Shown piece after piece: positions 29,849-37,423 of a stretch of 37,423 nucleotides of DNA (its first letter is position 1; the number at the start of each line of letters is the position of its first letter). Below the pieces are notes generated by a model. That model saw only the letters and a program-made list of their open reading frames with translations, was not told the DNA's origin and searched no databases. The position numbers and the translations under genes are program-made. This stretch comes from Ureibacillus thermophilus. GTDB lineage: Bacteria; Bacillota; Bacilli; Bacillales_A; Planococcaceae. Where the stretch lies: the NCBI RefSeq assembly GCF_042657185.1, contig NZ_JBHSNN010000081.1; one strand, written 5' to 3'.

Positions 29849-30692
29849 AATGTTGGATTCGATTCCTTCACTCCCGATTGCCGATTGGATTGAAACGTTG
29901 ATGGATTGGCTGACGGAAAATTTTGCATCCATGTTCAGTTTCATTCAAAAAACGGGCAAGAATTCAATGGAATCCTTTACTGATTTATTGTTATATATTC
30001 CACCCATTGTATTTATCTTGATTGTTGCAATCATCGCATTTTTTGCGACGAAAAAAAAATTTGGTTTAGCTGTATTTTCGGTTGTAGGGTTGTTGTTTAT
30101 TTATAATCAGGGACTTTGGAAAGAATTGATGAACACCGTCACTTTGGTGGTATTTTCAAGTATTATCGCCATCCTGATAGGCATTCCCATTGGTATTTTA
30201 ATGTCAAAAAGCAGAGTGGCGGAAAACATCATTAAGCCGATTTTGGATTTCATGCAAACCATGCCGGGGTTTGTATATTTAATCCCGGCTGTCGCCTTTT
30301 TCGGCATTGGTGTTGTTCCAGGGGTATTTGCATCGGTTATATTCGCATTGCCGCCTACCGTAAGATTTACGAATTTAGGAATTCGCCAAGTACCGAAAGA
30401 ACTGGAAGAAGCGGCGGATTCCTATGGAAGTACGGGATGGCAGAAGCTATTTAAATTAGAGCTTCCATTAGCAAAATCGACCATTATGGCAGGAATCAAT
30501 CAAACGGTGCTCTTATCATTATCGATGGTTGTGATTGCATCAATGATTGGCGCACCTGGATTGGGACGCGATGTGCTGTCCGCATTGCAAAGGGCACAAG
30601 TTGGAAACGGATTTGTTGCGGGAATTAGTCTGGTGATTTTTGCTATTATCATTGACCGTTTAACGCAAAGCTTGAATAAAAAGAAATATTAA
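29841..30692 (+). CDS. opuAB: Glycine betaine ABC transporter, permease subunit
   Basis: The 283-residue membrane subunit has an N-terminal stretch that precedes the core helices (SIPSLPIADWIETLMDWLTE), as in OpuAB, and about seven to eight hydrophobic segments. The EAA loop that contacts the ATPase is visible: EEAADSYGSTGWQKLFKLEL. PGFVYLIPAVAFFGIGVVPG and GAPGLGRDVLSAL are family blocks. GGAGGTG lies seven bases upstream of the ATG, inside the end of opuAA, so translation is coupled. Two OpuAA and two OpuAB subunits make the transporter core. Confidence 0.95.
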   Translation: MNKMLDSIPSLPIADWIETLMDWLTENFASMFSFIQKTGKNSMESFTDLLLYIPPIVFILIVAIIAFFATKKKFGLAVFSVVGLLFIYNQGLWKELMNTVTLVVFSSIIAILIGIPIGILMSKSRVAENIIKPILDFMQTMPGFVYLIPAVAFFGIGVVPGVFASVIFALPPTVRFTNLGIRQVPKELEEAADSYGSTGWQKLFKLELPLAKSTIMAGINQTVLLSLSMVVIASMIGAPGLGRDVLSALQRAQVGNGFVAGISLVIFAIIIDRLTQSLNKKKY

Positions 30693-30710
30693 CTAGGGAG
30701 GAAGATTTTC

Positions 30711-31589
30711 ATGAAAATAAGGAAGTTTATGATATTTGTTTTCGCAATAGGCTTAAGTGCCCTATTGGCCGCATGTGGGGGAAATGAGGAAGAAGGGACT
30801 GCCAAGAAGGGAGATAAAGCAATCAATTTAGCCTATGTTGAGTGGGATTCGGAAATCGCATCCACCCATGTCATCGGGAAAGTATTGGAGGATTTAGGTT
30901 ATGAAGTTACACTGACACCATTAGACAACGCCATTATGTGGGAAGCGGTTGCCAATGGAGAAGCCGATGCATCAGTAGCAGCTTGGCTTCCGGTAACCCA
31001 TGGTGCTCAATACGAAGAATATAAAGAAGATATTGTCGACTTGGGTGAAAATTTGGAGGGTGCCAAAATCGGATTGGTGGTTCCAGCATATATGGAAGAT
31101 GTCAATTCGATTGAAGATTTATCAAATCATGCGAATATGCAAATCACAGGAATCGAATCGGGTGCTGGTGTGATGCAGGCAACGGAAAGAGCCATTCAAG
31201 AATATGCTAATTTAAAGGACTGGGAATTGGTTCCATCTTCATCAGGAGCGATGGCGGTCGCTTTGGGAGAAGCGATTAAAAAGAATGAAGAGATTGTTGT
31301 GACTGGATGGACGCCTCACTGGAAATTTGCAAAATACGAATTGAAATATTTAGATGATCCAAAAGGAGTATTTGGAGGTGAGGAATCTATTCATACCTTT
31401 GTGAGAAAAGGGTTAGAGGAAGAAATGCCGGAAGTCTATCAAGTATTGGATAATTTCCACTGGACAACCGAAGACATGGAGGCGGTCATGCTTGATATAT
31501 TTGATGGCATGAGTCCGAAAGAAGCGGCTGAAAAATGGGTGAAAGAAAACGCAGATAAAGTGGCTGAATGGACTGCAGAAAAGGAATAA
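30711..31589 (+). CDS. opuAC: Glycine betaine-binding lipoprotein of the OpuA system
   Basis: The 292-residue protein begins with a lipoprotein signal (KIRKFMIFVFAIGLSALLAA, then Cys22 followed by GGNEEE). The lipobox cysteine anchors it to the outer face of the membrane. The binding domain follows, with tryptophans placed as in OpuAC: YVEWDSEIAS, ASVAAWLPVTHG and TGWTPHWKFAKYEL, which form the aromatic cage for the trimethylammonium group. It captures glycine betaine or proline betaine for OpuAA/AB. The start follows GGGAGGAAG. A strong terminator lies 20 bases after the stop. It is the last gene of the operon. Confidence 0.95.
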   Translation: MKIRKFMIFVFAIGLSALLAACGGNEEEGTAKKGDKAINLAYVEWDSEIASTHVIGKVLEDLGYEVTLTPLDNAIMWEAVANGEADASVAAWLPVTHGAQYEEYKEDIVDLGENLEGAKIGLVVPAYMEDVNSIEDLSNHANMQITGIESGAGVMQATERAIQEYANLKDWELVPSSSGAMAVALGEAIKKNEEIVVTGWTPHWKFAKYELKYLDDPKGVFGGEESIHTFVRKGLEEEMPEVYQVLDNFHWTTEDMEAVMLDIFDGMSPKEAAEKWVKENADKVAEWTAEKE

Positions 31590-31610
31590 AGGTAAGAATT
31601 CCAAAAAGGA

Positions 31611-31652
31611 AGGCTACCTGGAAAGTGAACCTTTCCAGGCAGCCTGTTTTCA
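31611..31652 (+). terminator. Terminator after the opuA operon
   Basis: AGGCTACCTGGAAAG pairs with CTTTCCAGGCAGCCT with one mismatch, followed by GTTTTCATTTT. It overlaps the end of the converging gene by a few bases and may work in both directions. Confidence 0.88.
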
Positions 31653-32093
31653 TTTTCCGTTTTCATCATATCCAACTACGGTCCAAACGCCTGATTCATC
31701 TTTCCGAATGAGCCGTTTTAAATAAACGGTATGAATGTTTGTATCTGAATCATTTACTTCTACAATCGCCACTTCATTATCGCTATGAAGAAATTTTAAA
31801 TTCTCCAGTTCGATTGGATCATTTCCTTCAATGCCGCTTGGCGAAAGCTGCAGGCTGACGAACACTTGCGTTGTTGCAACAGGATCGAGCCTCCAAGGGG
31901 AATGGCCTTGATCGACGTTTTTTTGAGTGTTTTTTTCCACTTCTAAATTATATTGAACTTCCACTTGAGGTGAAATTTCCTTAGCTGAAACCGGAAACAT
32001 GATGTTTTCATATATTCCAACACTTTCCAATTCAAAGGTCAGCTCCGTTGATTCTAGGTAGGCCGGAATTGCATTGTAATCCATGATTTCCAC
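31650..32093 (-). CDS. Hypothetical protein, mostly beta-strand
   Basis: I do not recognise this 147-residue protein. It is acidic and beta-rich, for example LTFELESVGIYENIMFPVSA and VFVSLQLSPSGIEGNDPIEL, and ends SGVWTVVGYDENGK. It has no membrane segment and no signal peptide. The GTG at 32093 follows GGACGGAGG at a good distance; an ATG in the frame lies at 32084. The ending WTVVGYDENGK recalls the ends of secreted beta-sandwich domains in Bacillus, and loss of an N-terminal part is possible given the decayed genes just upstream. No function is proposed. Confidence 0.55.
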   Translation of the reverse strand: MEIMDYNAIPAYLESTELTFELESVGIYENIMFPVSAKEISPQVEVQYNLEVEKNTQKNVDQGHSPWRLDPVATTQVFVSLQLSPSGIEGNDPIELENLKFLHSDNEVAIVEVNDSDTNIHTVYLKRLIRKDESGVWTVVGYDENGK

Positions 32094-32215
32094 AGTGAAA
32101 ACCTCCGTCCTTATCTTGGATGATTTCAAATTTCAGAGAAAATTGAAACATTGAAAAAACATTTTTACATTGATTCTTGATGTTAGTTTTATTATTTACA
32201 AATTTAGAAAAAAAA

Positions 32216-33027
32216 TTAATTAAATTTGTCAAGTATTGTATGAATTTCTTTGTTCAGTTTTTCAATGTTTGCATATTCAACTGATGAATGAGTTAGCTGA
32301 TATTTTTCCTTCAATCGGAGAATGCTCGGAAATTTCGCCGCGTTTGACGGCTGAAATGAGTTGGTTAAGAACTGAAGAAATTTTTTCTTCATGATGGGCA
32401 ATCAAAACAATATCACTGCCGGCTTTGAGTGAGAATATAGCGGCTTTTTCCAGGGAGTATTGGTTCGTAATTGCTTTCATTGTCAGATCGTCCGTGATGA
32501 CAACCCCGTTATAGCCGAGTTTTTTTCTCAATAGATTGGTGATAACCGTTTTTGACATGGATGCAGGATAATGCTGATCGATTTGAGGCAGTAAAATATG
32601 GACAATCATTACCGCATCTGTGCCATTTTCAATATCTTGCAAATGAATAGCGGATAATCGTTCATCATAGGATCGGATATCAAAAACTAGTGGTCCATCA
32701 AATCCAAGGGACAAATGATGGGCAGGATAGTCGGCATATTCTCCAACAGGCGATTTTTCGATTTTTTCAGGAGAACCCAACATTTTTTCAGCCTCTTCTC
32801 GTGTCGTATTTCCTGCAATGACCGGGATATGAAATACTTTCCCTTCTTCAGCATTTTTCATTATTTGCTGGATGAGTTCTTCAGCAGTCAGTTCCTCGTT
32901 TTGTGATGGCGGGTTTTTAGGAAAATCTCCATCATTTGAGGATTTATGACTTCGATTTAAAAGTCAATATAATGCCTAAAGCAGCAGTCATTATGAGAAT
33001 TAGAATTGCAATAATCAATTTCTTCAT
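32216..33027 (-). pseudogene. Fusion remnant of a DUF4309 (YjgB-like) gene and a NagZ-type GH3 gene
   Basis: The gene opens at 33027 with AAAAGGAG and a membrane anchor (MKKLIIAILILIMTAALGII). A shift in a TTTT run at about 32960 moves the reading to another frame, continuing as KSSNDGDFPKN. Then HIPVIAGNTTREEAEKMLGS and GEYADYPAHHLSLGFDG are DUF4309-like. At about 32640 the text changes within LQDIENGTDAVM to a NagZ-type beta-N-acetylhexosaminidase: HILLPQIDQHYPASMSKTVI, then LGYNGVVITDDLTMKAI and LKAGSDIVLIAHHEEK. A last frame change near 32340 leads to LRLKEKYQLTHSS and the stop at 32216. The NagZ part lacks its N-terminal half. The whole is non-functional. Confidence 0.75.
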
Positions 33028-33239
33028 TTACAATTTTCTCCTTTTATCTTTTTGTTAAAATAGTTGTATGGACAAAAGAAAAGTAACAATAGACATGGAA
33101 AGAGTATAAAGAGATTCAATCGACAATATTTCCAAGGAAATATCAATTATTTTCGACAAGTATTAAATGTTTCAGGCATAACATATCTAATATATGGGGT
33201 ATTTGGTAGAATAATGAGTAAAATAAAGAAGGGACGAAT

Positions 33240-33913
33240 ATGGCAATTTTGTTTCTTACTATTTTCATCGTAATAGGAATCTTATTCGCCTTTCGTGTTT
33301 ATACATATGAAAATAGCGAATTTAGGAAAATCACTGGGTATTCTTTATTTACTGTTTTGACAAATCTACACATAAAAAATACATATTTATTAGTGCAATC
33401 ATTAAAATATTTACAAGGGGAATATAAATTATTATTAAACTTAGCCTTTCCAACAATGGATGGAAAAAGAATACTGGATGCAATGGTCATCCATGAATCG
33501 GGCATTTATGTCTTCAATATTCAACATAAAAACGGTTGGATTTATGGCCGGGAACAGGATGACCAATGGGTACAGGCGACTGATAAAAAAATAAACTGCT
33601 GCCATTCACTAATCCGATTATTAAGACGAAAAAATTAATCTTTGATTTAAAAGATAAAATTGCCAATGAGAAAAGTGATTTGTTCCATTTTTTAATTCTT
33701 TTTTCAGACAATTGTTCCTTTAAGAAAATCGTTGTAAAATCAAACAATGTCTCAGTCATAAAGGCAAATGAAATGAAGCGTTTTTGGAAAGCCGGAACGG
33801 AACAAAAGATTTCTACAGTAGAAATCAATTCGATCTATAATACTTTCAAACAATATGCCGAGGACCCAACCGCTTTATTTCAGAAAAATATGAATCATGC
33901 TACAAACCAATAG
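33240..33913 (+). pseudogene. NERD-domain protein gene with a frameshift
   Basis: A membrane helix (residues 2-20; AILFLTIFIVIGILFAFRVY) precedes a nuclease-related (NERD) domain: GEYKLLLNLAFPTMDGKRIL, then DAMVIHESGIYVFNIQHKNG. The frame breaks at a run of seven A (33585-33591). One extra A would continue it as NKLLPFTNPIIKTKKLIFDL and on to the stop at 33911-33913 through SVIKANEMKRFWK. As given, the first frame ends at 33638. NERD proteins are predicted to be membrane-linked nucleases or DNA-processing proteins; the function is unproved. The break may be decay, phase variation or a read error. Confidence 0.7.
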
Positions 33914-33940
33914 AATCAACACCTTTGAAAGGAAATGGCA

Positions 33941-34783
33941 ATGGAGAAACGCTCAAAACGTCAAAACAGCATTAATTATATGAAAGAAAATAATAGGCTT
34001 TTTTGTTGTCCGATTTGCAAGGGGGTAATGGACGTACTGGCTGAAGGGGAGGTTGTTTGCGGCAATCGCCATAGCTTTACCATTGCAAAACAAGGATATG
34101 TTAATTTTTTGACGAGGGCGGTTCGTTCCATGTATACGAAAAATTTGTTTGAATCGAGAAAAATGGTGATCGATGCCGGTTTGTACAATACTTTGCATAA
34201 TGAAATAGCCAAAATAATTGGGAATTCTGCCACAGCGATTTTAGATACTGGCTGTGGCGAAGGTTCTCATTTAGTGAATGTCTGCGAGCTATTAAATGAT
34301 GAAGTAGTTGGAGTAGGAATGGACATTGCAAAAGAAGGAATTCTTACGGCAGCGAAGTATTATGAAAAGAAAATTTGGTGTGTTGGGGATTTAGCCTGCA
34401 GCCCATTTAGAGAACAGTCCTTTGATTACATCTTAAATATTTTGTCACCAGCTAATTATGGTGAGTTTAATCGTTTGTTAAAAAATGGAGGAAAAGTAAT
34501 AAAAGTCGTTCCCCAATCAGGATATTTGCAGGAATTGCGTAAACAAGTTTTTGCTCATTCCGAGAAAGAGGATTATTCTAATGAACAGACCGTCAAAAGA
34601 TTTTATGAGCAATTTCTGGATGCAAAAAGACATCGGATTACGTACAAAATGCCAATTGAGAAAGAACTTGTTCCAAAATTGATGGAAATGACGCCATTGG
34701 GATGGCATGCGGAAACAGGAGCGATTGATTTAAATGAAGTGACCATCGATTTGGAATTGTTGGTGGGGAGCTGTAAACGGTAA
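33941..34783 (+). CDS. RlmA-like 23S rRNA (guanine-N1) methyltransferase
   Basis: The 280-residue enzyme has an N-terminal zinc finger (FCCPICKGVM, then VVCGNRHSFTIAKQGYVNF, with Cys-Cys-Cys-His ligands). A Rossmann methyltransferase domain follows, with the SAM site ILDTGCGEGSHLVNVCELL and VVGVGMDIAKEGI. YILNILSPANYGEFNRLL and KVIKVVPQSGYLQELR are RlmA family blocks. RlmA-I methylates G745 and RlmA-II G748 of 23S rRNA; the latter can give tylosin resistance. Which base this one uses cannot be told. The ATG at 33941 is preferred over 33935 for its spacing from AAAGG. Confidence 0.87.
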   Translation: MEKRSKRQNSINYMKENNRLFCCPICKGVMDVLAEGEVVCGNRHSFTIAKQGYVNFLTRAVRSMYTKNLFESRKMVIDAGLYNTLHNEIAKIIGNSATAILDTGCGEGSHLVNVCELLNDEVVGVGMDIAKEGILTAAKYYEKKIWCVGDLACSPFREQSFDYILNILSPANYGEFNRLLKNGGKVIKVVPQSGYLQELRKQVFAHSEKEDYSNEQTVKRFYEQFLDAKRHRITYKMPIEKELVPKLMEMTPLGWHAETGAIDLNEVTIDLELLVGSCKR

Positions 34784-34853
34784 TTCCATTGAAAGAAGAA
34801 GACGTTTTTTTTAAAATAGATTAATAAAAATAGATTAAGGGTAGGAATCTGCT

Positions 34854-35456
34854 GTGTTATATGATATTGGAGCAAAAGTAGTCGGACTGTTTTTATCATT
34901 AAACGGCTCAAGGGCAAAGGAATATGGCAAAGAAAATTTGCCAAAGGATGAAGGGTATGTTTTAGCCTGCACCCACAATGGGTATGTGGATATTTTAAAT
35001 TTAGGTCTTTCCATTTATCCTAGACAAATACACTTTATGGCAAAAAAACAATTGTTTGATATAAAAGGTCTAGGGTGGCTGATTACGAAGTTGAATGCTT
35101 TTCCTGTTGACCGTGAAAATCCTGGACCAAGTGTGATAAAAATTCCGCTTCAATTATTAAAAAAGGGCGAAATTGTTGGGATTTTTCCAAGCGGTACGAG
35201 AACAACGAATAATTCGGAGCTGAAGCAAGGCGCTATCACCATTGCGCAACTGGCAAAAGTCAAAGTTGTTCCGGCCGCTTATATTGGTCCAAAAAATTTG
35301 AAGGAAGTGCTTCAGCGGAAAAAAGCGTATTTGATTTTTGGCGAACCTTTTACAGTCCCTGCAGGAAAAGAAGCAAGGGAAGAATATACAGCTTTTTTAG
35401 AAAAAGAGTTTAAAAGGTTAACAGATGAATTAAAGCAAAAAATGGAGAAGAAGTAG
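34854..35456 (+). CDS. 1-acyl-glycerol-3-phosphate acyltransferase (PlsC family)
   Basis: The 200-residue membrane-bound enzyme adds a second fatty acid to lysophosphatidic acid. It has the full catalytic motif HNGYVD (HX4D) near residue 42, the second block FMAKKQLFDIKGLGWLITKL, then AFPVDRENPG and the FPSGTRT block (the usual FPEGTRS has Ser in place of Glu here). A PAAYIG strand follows. The start is a GTG with GTAGG eight bases upstream. The gene is followed by a terminator and then by a phosphatase gene. Its intact motif contrasts with the HX4D-less protein at 10498-11193. Confidence 0.88.
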   Translation: MLYDIGAKVVGLFLSLNGSRAKEYGKENLPKDEGYVLACTHNGYVDILNLGLSIYPRQIHFMAKKQLFDIKGLGWLITKLNAFPVDRENPGPSVIKIPLQLLKKGEIVGIFPSGTRTTNNSELKQGAITIAQLAKVKVVPAAYIGPKNLKEVLQRKKAYLIFGEPFTVPAGKEAREEYTAFLEKEFKRLTDELKQKMEKK

Positions 35457-35484
35457 CACTTTCCGTCATCGGAAGGTGCTTTTT
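35455..35484 (+). terminator. Terminator after the PlsC-family gene
   Basis: AGCACTTTCCG (35455-35465) pairs with CGGAAGGTGCT (35470-35480) around a short loop, with a T run after it. Confidence 0.85.
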
Positions 35485-35502
35485 CAAAAGGGAGGATTTG
35501 CA

Positions 35503-35982
35503 ATGAAACGCGTATTATTTGTCTGTTTAGGGAATATTTGCCGCTCGCCAATGGCTGAAGCGGTATTTAGAGATATGCTGAAAAAAAGAGGATTGGAAGA
35601 CAAAATTGAAGTGGATTCAGCTGGTACAAGCTCCTGGCATGTCGGTGAAGTGCCGCATTATGGGACTGTTAATAAATTGAAAGAATATAATATTTCCACT
35701 GAGGGGATCATTGCACGGCAATTAATAAAGGAAGATTTTGATAAATTCGATTATATTGTTGGAATGGATGAAAGCAATGTCAAAAACATCCGCAATCTAT
35801 TGCAGCAGCCGGACCATCCAAAAATCTTCCGCTTTTTGGATTTAACAGAATATAAAAAGGATGTTCCGGATCCGTATTATACAAAAGACTTCCAAGAAAC
35901 TTATGATTTAGTGAAGGCTGGATGCGAGGCGTTGTTAAACAAAATTTTAGAAGATATGGAAGAAGAGGGGCAAATATTATAA
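35503..35982 (+). CDS. Low-molecular-weight protein tyrosine phosphatase
   Basis: The 159-residue cytoplasmic enzyme has the P-loop VCLGNICRSPMAEA (catalytic Cys8, Arg14) at the N-terminus and the general acid in VPDPYYTKDF. The isoleucine after Asn in GNICRSP is like YfkJ and classical tyrosine phosphatases; the arginine phosphatase YwlE has Thr at that position. Length and motif spacing are normal. The ATG at 35503 follows GGGAGGATT. A frame starting at 35476 overlaps the terminator and is not used. It is the last gene before yeeI, which has its own start region. Confidence 0.92.
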   Translation: MKRVLFVCLGNICRSPMAEAVFRDMLKKRGLEDKIEVDSAGTSSWHVGEVPHYGTVNKLKEYNISTEGIIARQLIKEDFDKFDYIVGMDESNVKNIRNLLQQPDHPKIFRFLDLTEYKKDVPDPYYTKDFQETYDLVKAGCEALLNKILEDMEEEGQIL

Positions 35983-36111
35983 GGGTATCTCTAAAGAAAA
36001 TCAAGAGGCGATTATTTTCATTCAACAAATCATGTTGTATAATGTTACAGTCATATAAATTTGAATGAAATTTTAACTGATATTTTAAACTTAGGAAAGA
36101 GAGTGAATCCA

Positions 36112-36834
36112 ATGGGTCGTAAATGGAACAATATTAAAGATAAAAAGGCGGAAAAAGATAAAAATACCAGTCGAATTTATGCGAAATTTGGTAAAGAAAT
36201 TTATGTAGCGGCGAAAAAAGGAGATCCGGACCCAGAGTTAAACCAAGCGTTGAAAGCCGTATTAGAAAGAGCGAAAACTTATAATGTTCCTAAACATATT
36301 ATTGACCGCGCTATTGAAAAAGCAAAAGGTGCGGGCGGAGAAGATTACGATGAAATGCGCTACGAAGGATTTGGCGTTGGCGGTACAATGGTCATTGTAG
36401 ATGCGTTAACAAATAATGTAAATCGTACGGTTTCAGAAGTTCGTGCTGCTTTCGGGAAAAATGGCGGAAACATGGGTGTAGCGGGCTCCGTTTCTTATAT
36501 GTTCGACCCTACTGCCGTATTTGGAATTGAAGGAAAGTCAGCGGATGAATTGTTGGAAATCTTATTAGAAGCAGATATTGATGCACGGGATGTATTTGAG
36601 GAAGATGGAATGACTATCGTTTACGCAGAACCAAATCAATTCCATGCAGCGCAAGAAGCGTTCAAATCTGCAGGAATTGAAGAATTTGCAATAGCTGAAC
36701 TGACAATGATTCCTCAAACAGAAGTGAAATTAACTGGCGAAGATAAAGCAAAGTTTGAAAAAATGATTGACGCATTAGAAGATTTAGAAGACGTGCAACG
36801 GGTATATCACAATGCAGATTTAGGCGATGAATAA
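36112..36834 (+). CDS. yeeI: YebC/TACO1-family protein, YeeI type
   Basis: The 240-residue protein begins MGRKWNNIKDKKAEKDKNTS, as B. subtilis YeeI does, and contains SRIYAKFGKEIYVAAKKGDP, NNVNRTVSEVRAAFGKNGGN and MGVAGSVSYMFD. YebC proteins were long listed as DNA-binding regulators. Recent work assigns some members a role in translation of proline-rich or other stalling sequences, and which one applies to YeeI is open. The frame starts at 36061, but the ATG at 36112 gives the conserved N-terminus and follows GAAAGAGAGTG. A terminator follows the stop. Confidence 0.95.
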   Translation: MGRKWNNIKDKKAEKDKNTSRIYAKFGKEIYVAAKKGDPDPELNQALKAVLERAKTYNVPKHIIDRAIEKAKGAGGEDYDEMRYEGFGVGGTMVIVDALTNNVNRTVSEVRAAFGKNGGNMGVAGSVSYMFDPTAVFGIEGKSADELLEILLEADIDARDVFEEDGMTIVYAEPNQFHAAQEAFKSAGIEEFAIAELTMIPQTEVKLTGEDKAKFEKMIDALEDLEDVQRVYHNADLGDE

Positions 36835-36864
36835 TTAACAGGGATTGCTAAAAAGACCTTTAAT

Positions 36865-36911
36865 AAAAGAGCGAATGGAGAAAACGCAATGTTTTCCTGT
36901 TCGCTCTTTTC
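36865..36911 (+). terminator. Terminator after yeeI
   Basis: AAAAGAGCGAA, then GAAAAC, pair with GTTTTC and TTCGCTCTTTT in a long, nearly symmetric stem with a T run. Confidence 0.88.
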
Positions 36912-36999
36912 ATTTCTCAAGCCGTTTCATGGAAGAGGAAATCTTTTGGAACTTTTTTGTCATTTAAATCGTAAGTAAATAGAAAAATGGTGATGCGGT

Positions 37000-37359
37000 A
37001 TGAGAAAATGGATTATAACAATCATAGCAGCAATCATGGCAATCGGTGTGGCATTTATTGTTTGGTCCAATTACATGATTAATCAAGGAGCAAATCCTAT
37101 TGCGGACGGTTCAAATGAATATGCAATTCTACTTGGCGCAAAAGTAGAGAAAAATGGAGAACCAAGTTTGACTTTGCTGTATCGTTTACAAGAAGCGGAA
37201 AGGTATTTAAAAGAAAATCCTCATGTCACCATCGTTGTTTCCGGGGGACGGGGAGGAAGTGAACCAATTAGCGAAGCAGAAGCCATGTACAACTATTTAG
37301 TAGAGGCAGGGATAGAAGAAGATCGGATTATTCAAGAGGACAAGGCAACATCTACTTGA
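37000..37359 (+). CDS. DUF218 (YdcF/SanA-like) membrane protein, C-terminally truncated
   Basis: The 119-residue frame has an N-terminal signal anchor (WIITIIAAIMAIGVAFIVWS). The start of a DUF218 domain follows: YAILLGAKVEKNGEPSLTLL, then YRLQEAERYLKENPHVTIVV and SGGRGGSEPISEAEAM. It ends IQEDKATST with a TGA where family members continue TSTYENI and run on for about 60-80 more residues. The domain is therefore incomplete. The text after the stop (37360-37423) does not continue the family in any frame, so an insertion or deletion at about 37356 is more likely than a point change. DUF218 proteins are linked to envelope functions. The rest lies beyond the window. Confidence 0.7.
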   Translation: MRKWIITIIAAIMAIGVAFIVWSNYMINQGANPIADGSNEYAILLGAKVEKNGEPSLTLLYRLQEAERYLKENPHVTIVVSGGRGGSEPISEAEAMYNYLVEAGIEEDRIIQEDKATST

Positions 37360-37423
37360 GCATTTTGCATATTTTTTGACCCAAGAGCCATAAGGATTTC
37401 AAAGACATAAAAAAGGACTTCAC

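Noticed and set aside
33064..33273. Frame of 69 codons before the NERD gene
   Set aside because: It has no ribosome binding site, odd composition, and it overlaps the better-supported start of the NERD gene.
1..37423. CRISPR arrays, tRNA or rRNA genes, prophage
   Set aside because: No evenly spaced direct repeats, no cloverleaf with CCA end, no rRNA-like stretch and no phage structural genes were found by reading both strands.

Overview
The window is low-GC DNA from an endospore-forming member of the Bacillales. The gene set points to Bacillaceae or Planococcaceae (Ureibacillus- or Lysinibacillus-like). Evidence: AGGAGG-type ribosome binding sites with many GTG and TTG starts, Bacillus-type genes (YjlC-Ndh, YunC, YqhV, YeeI, BpsA-BpsB, OpuA, HemAT), a decayed GerA-type germinant receptor, and promoters that look forespore-specific (sigma-G). 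A group IIC intron resembling the one known from Geobacillus fits a warm-growing relative, but the species cannot be fixed from the sequence alone.

Layout. 1-720: right end of an IS200/IS605-type element that has cut off the start of a small membrane-protein gene, followed by its HTH partner. 0.87-9.4 kb: mostly single-gene housekeeping and accessory units (mscL, DUF4256, SPL-like radical SAM, HemAT oxygen sensor, LysR regulator with a BASS-type transporter, gerA remnant, corA, yqhV, thioredoxin). 9.6-12.5 kb: a flavin-reductase-like protein, a MITE-like repeat, a glycosyltransferase/acyltransferase pair and yunC. 12.6-13.33 kb: three small fold-back units, each holding a tiny ORF, with two sigma-G-like promoters and two related terminators. 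This is the least explained part of the window. 13.4-17.8 kb: a papain-like hydrolase, a CYP152 peroxygenase P450, the NAD(P)HX repair enzyme and a DedA protein. 17.8-18.4 kb: a nested pair of the same MITE-like repeat. 18.4-21.0 kb: two divergent MFS transporters. 21.04-22.23 kb: a group IIC intron with a broken reverse transcriptase, sitting just after a terminator and against the ndh stop codon. 22.2-23.9 kb: yjlC-ndh with a Rex-like operator. 24.4-27.8 kb: bpsA-bpsB alkylpyrone genes, a zinc-ribbon protein of unknown role and a Mta-type MerR regulator. 27.86-31.6 kb: busR (c-di-AMP-sensing type) and the opuA glycine betaine ABC operon, with a bipartite operator over the opuA promoter. 31.65-33.9 kb: a decay zone (hypothetical gene, a DUF4309::NagZ chimera, a frameshifted NERD gene). 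33.9-37.4 kb: an RlmA-like methyltransferase, a PlsC-type acyltransferase, a low-molecular-weight phosphatase, yeeI and a DUF218 gene that stops early near the window edge.

How the parts work together. BusR should tie glycine betaine uptake by OpuA to c-di-AMP. Rex should tie the NDH-2 respiratory dehydrogenase to the NADH/NAD ratio. BpsA builds a polyketide that BpsB methylates. Several genes carry homopolymer-length frameshifts, which may be true decay or sequencing error. All family assignments are from reading the translated sequence; no database search was run.
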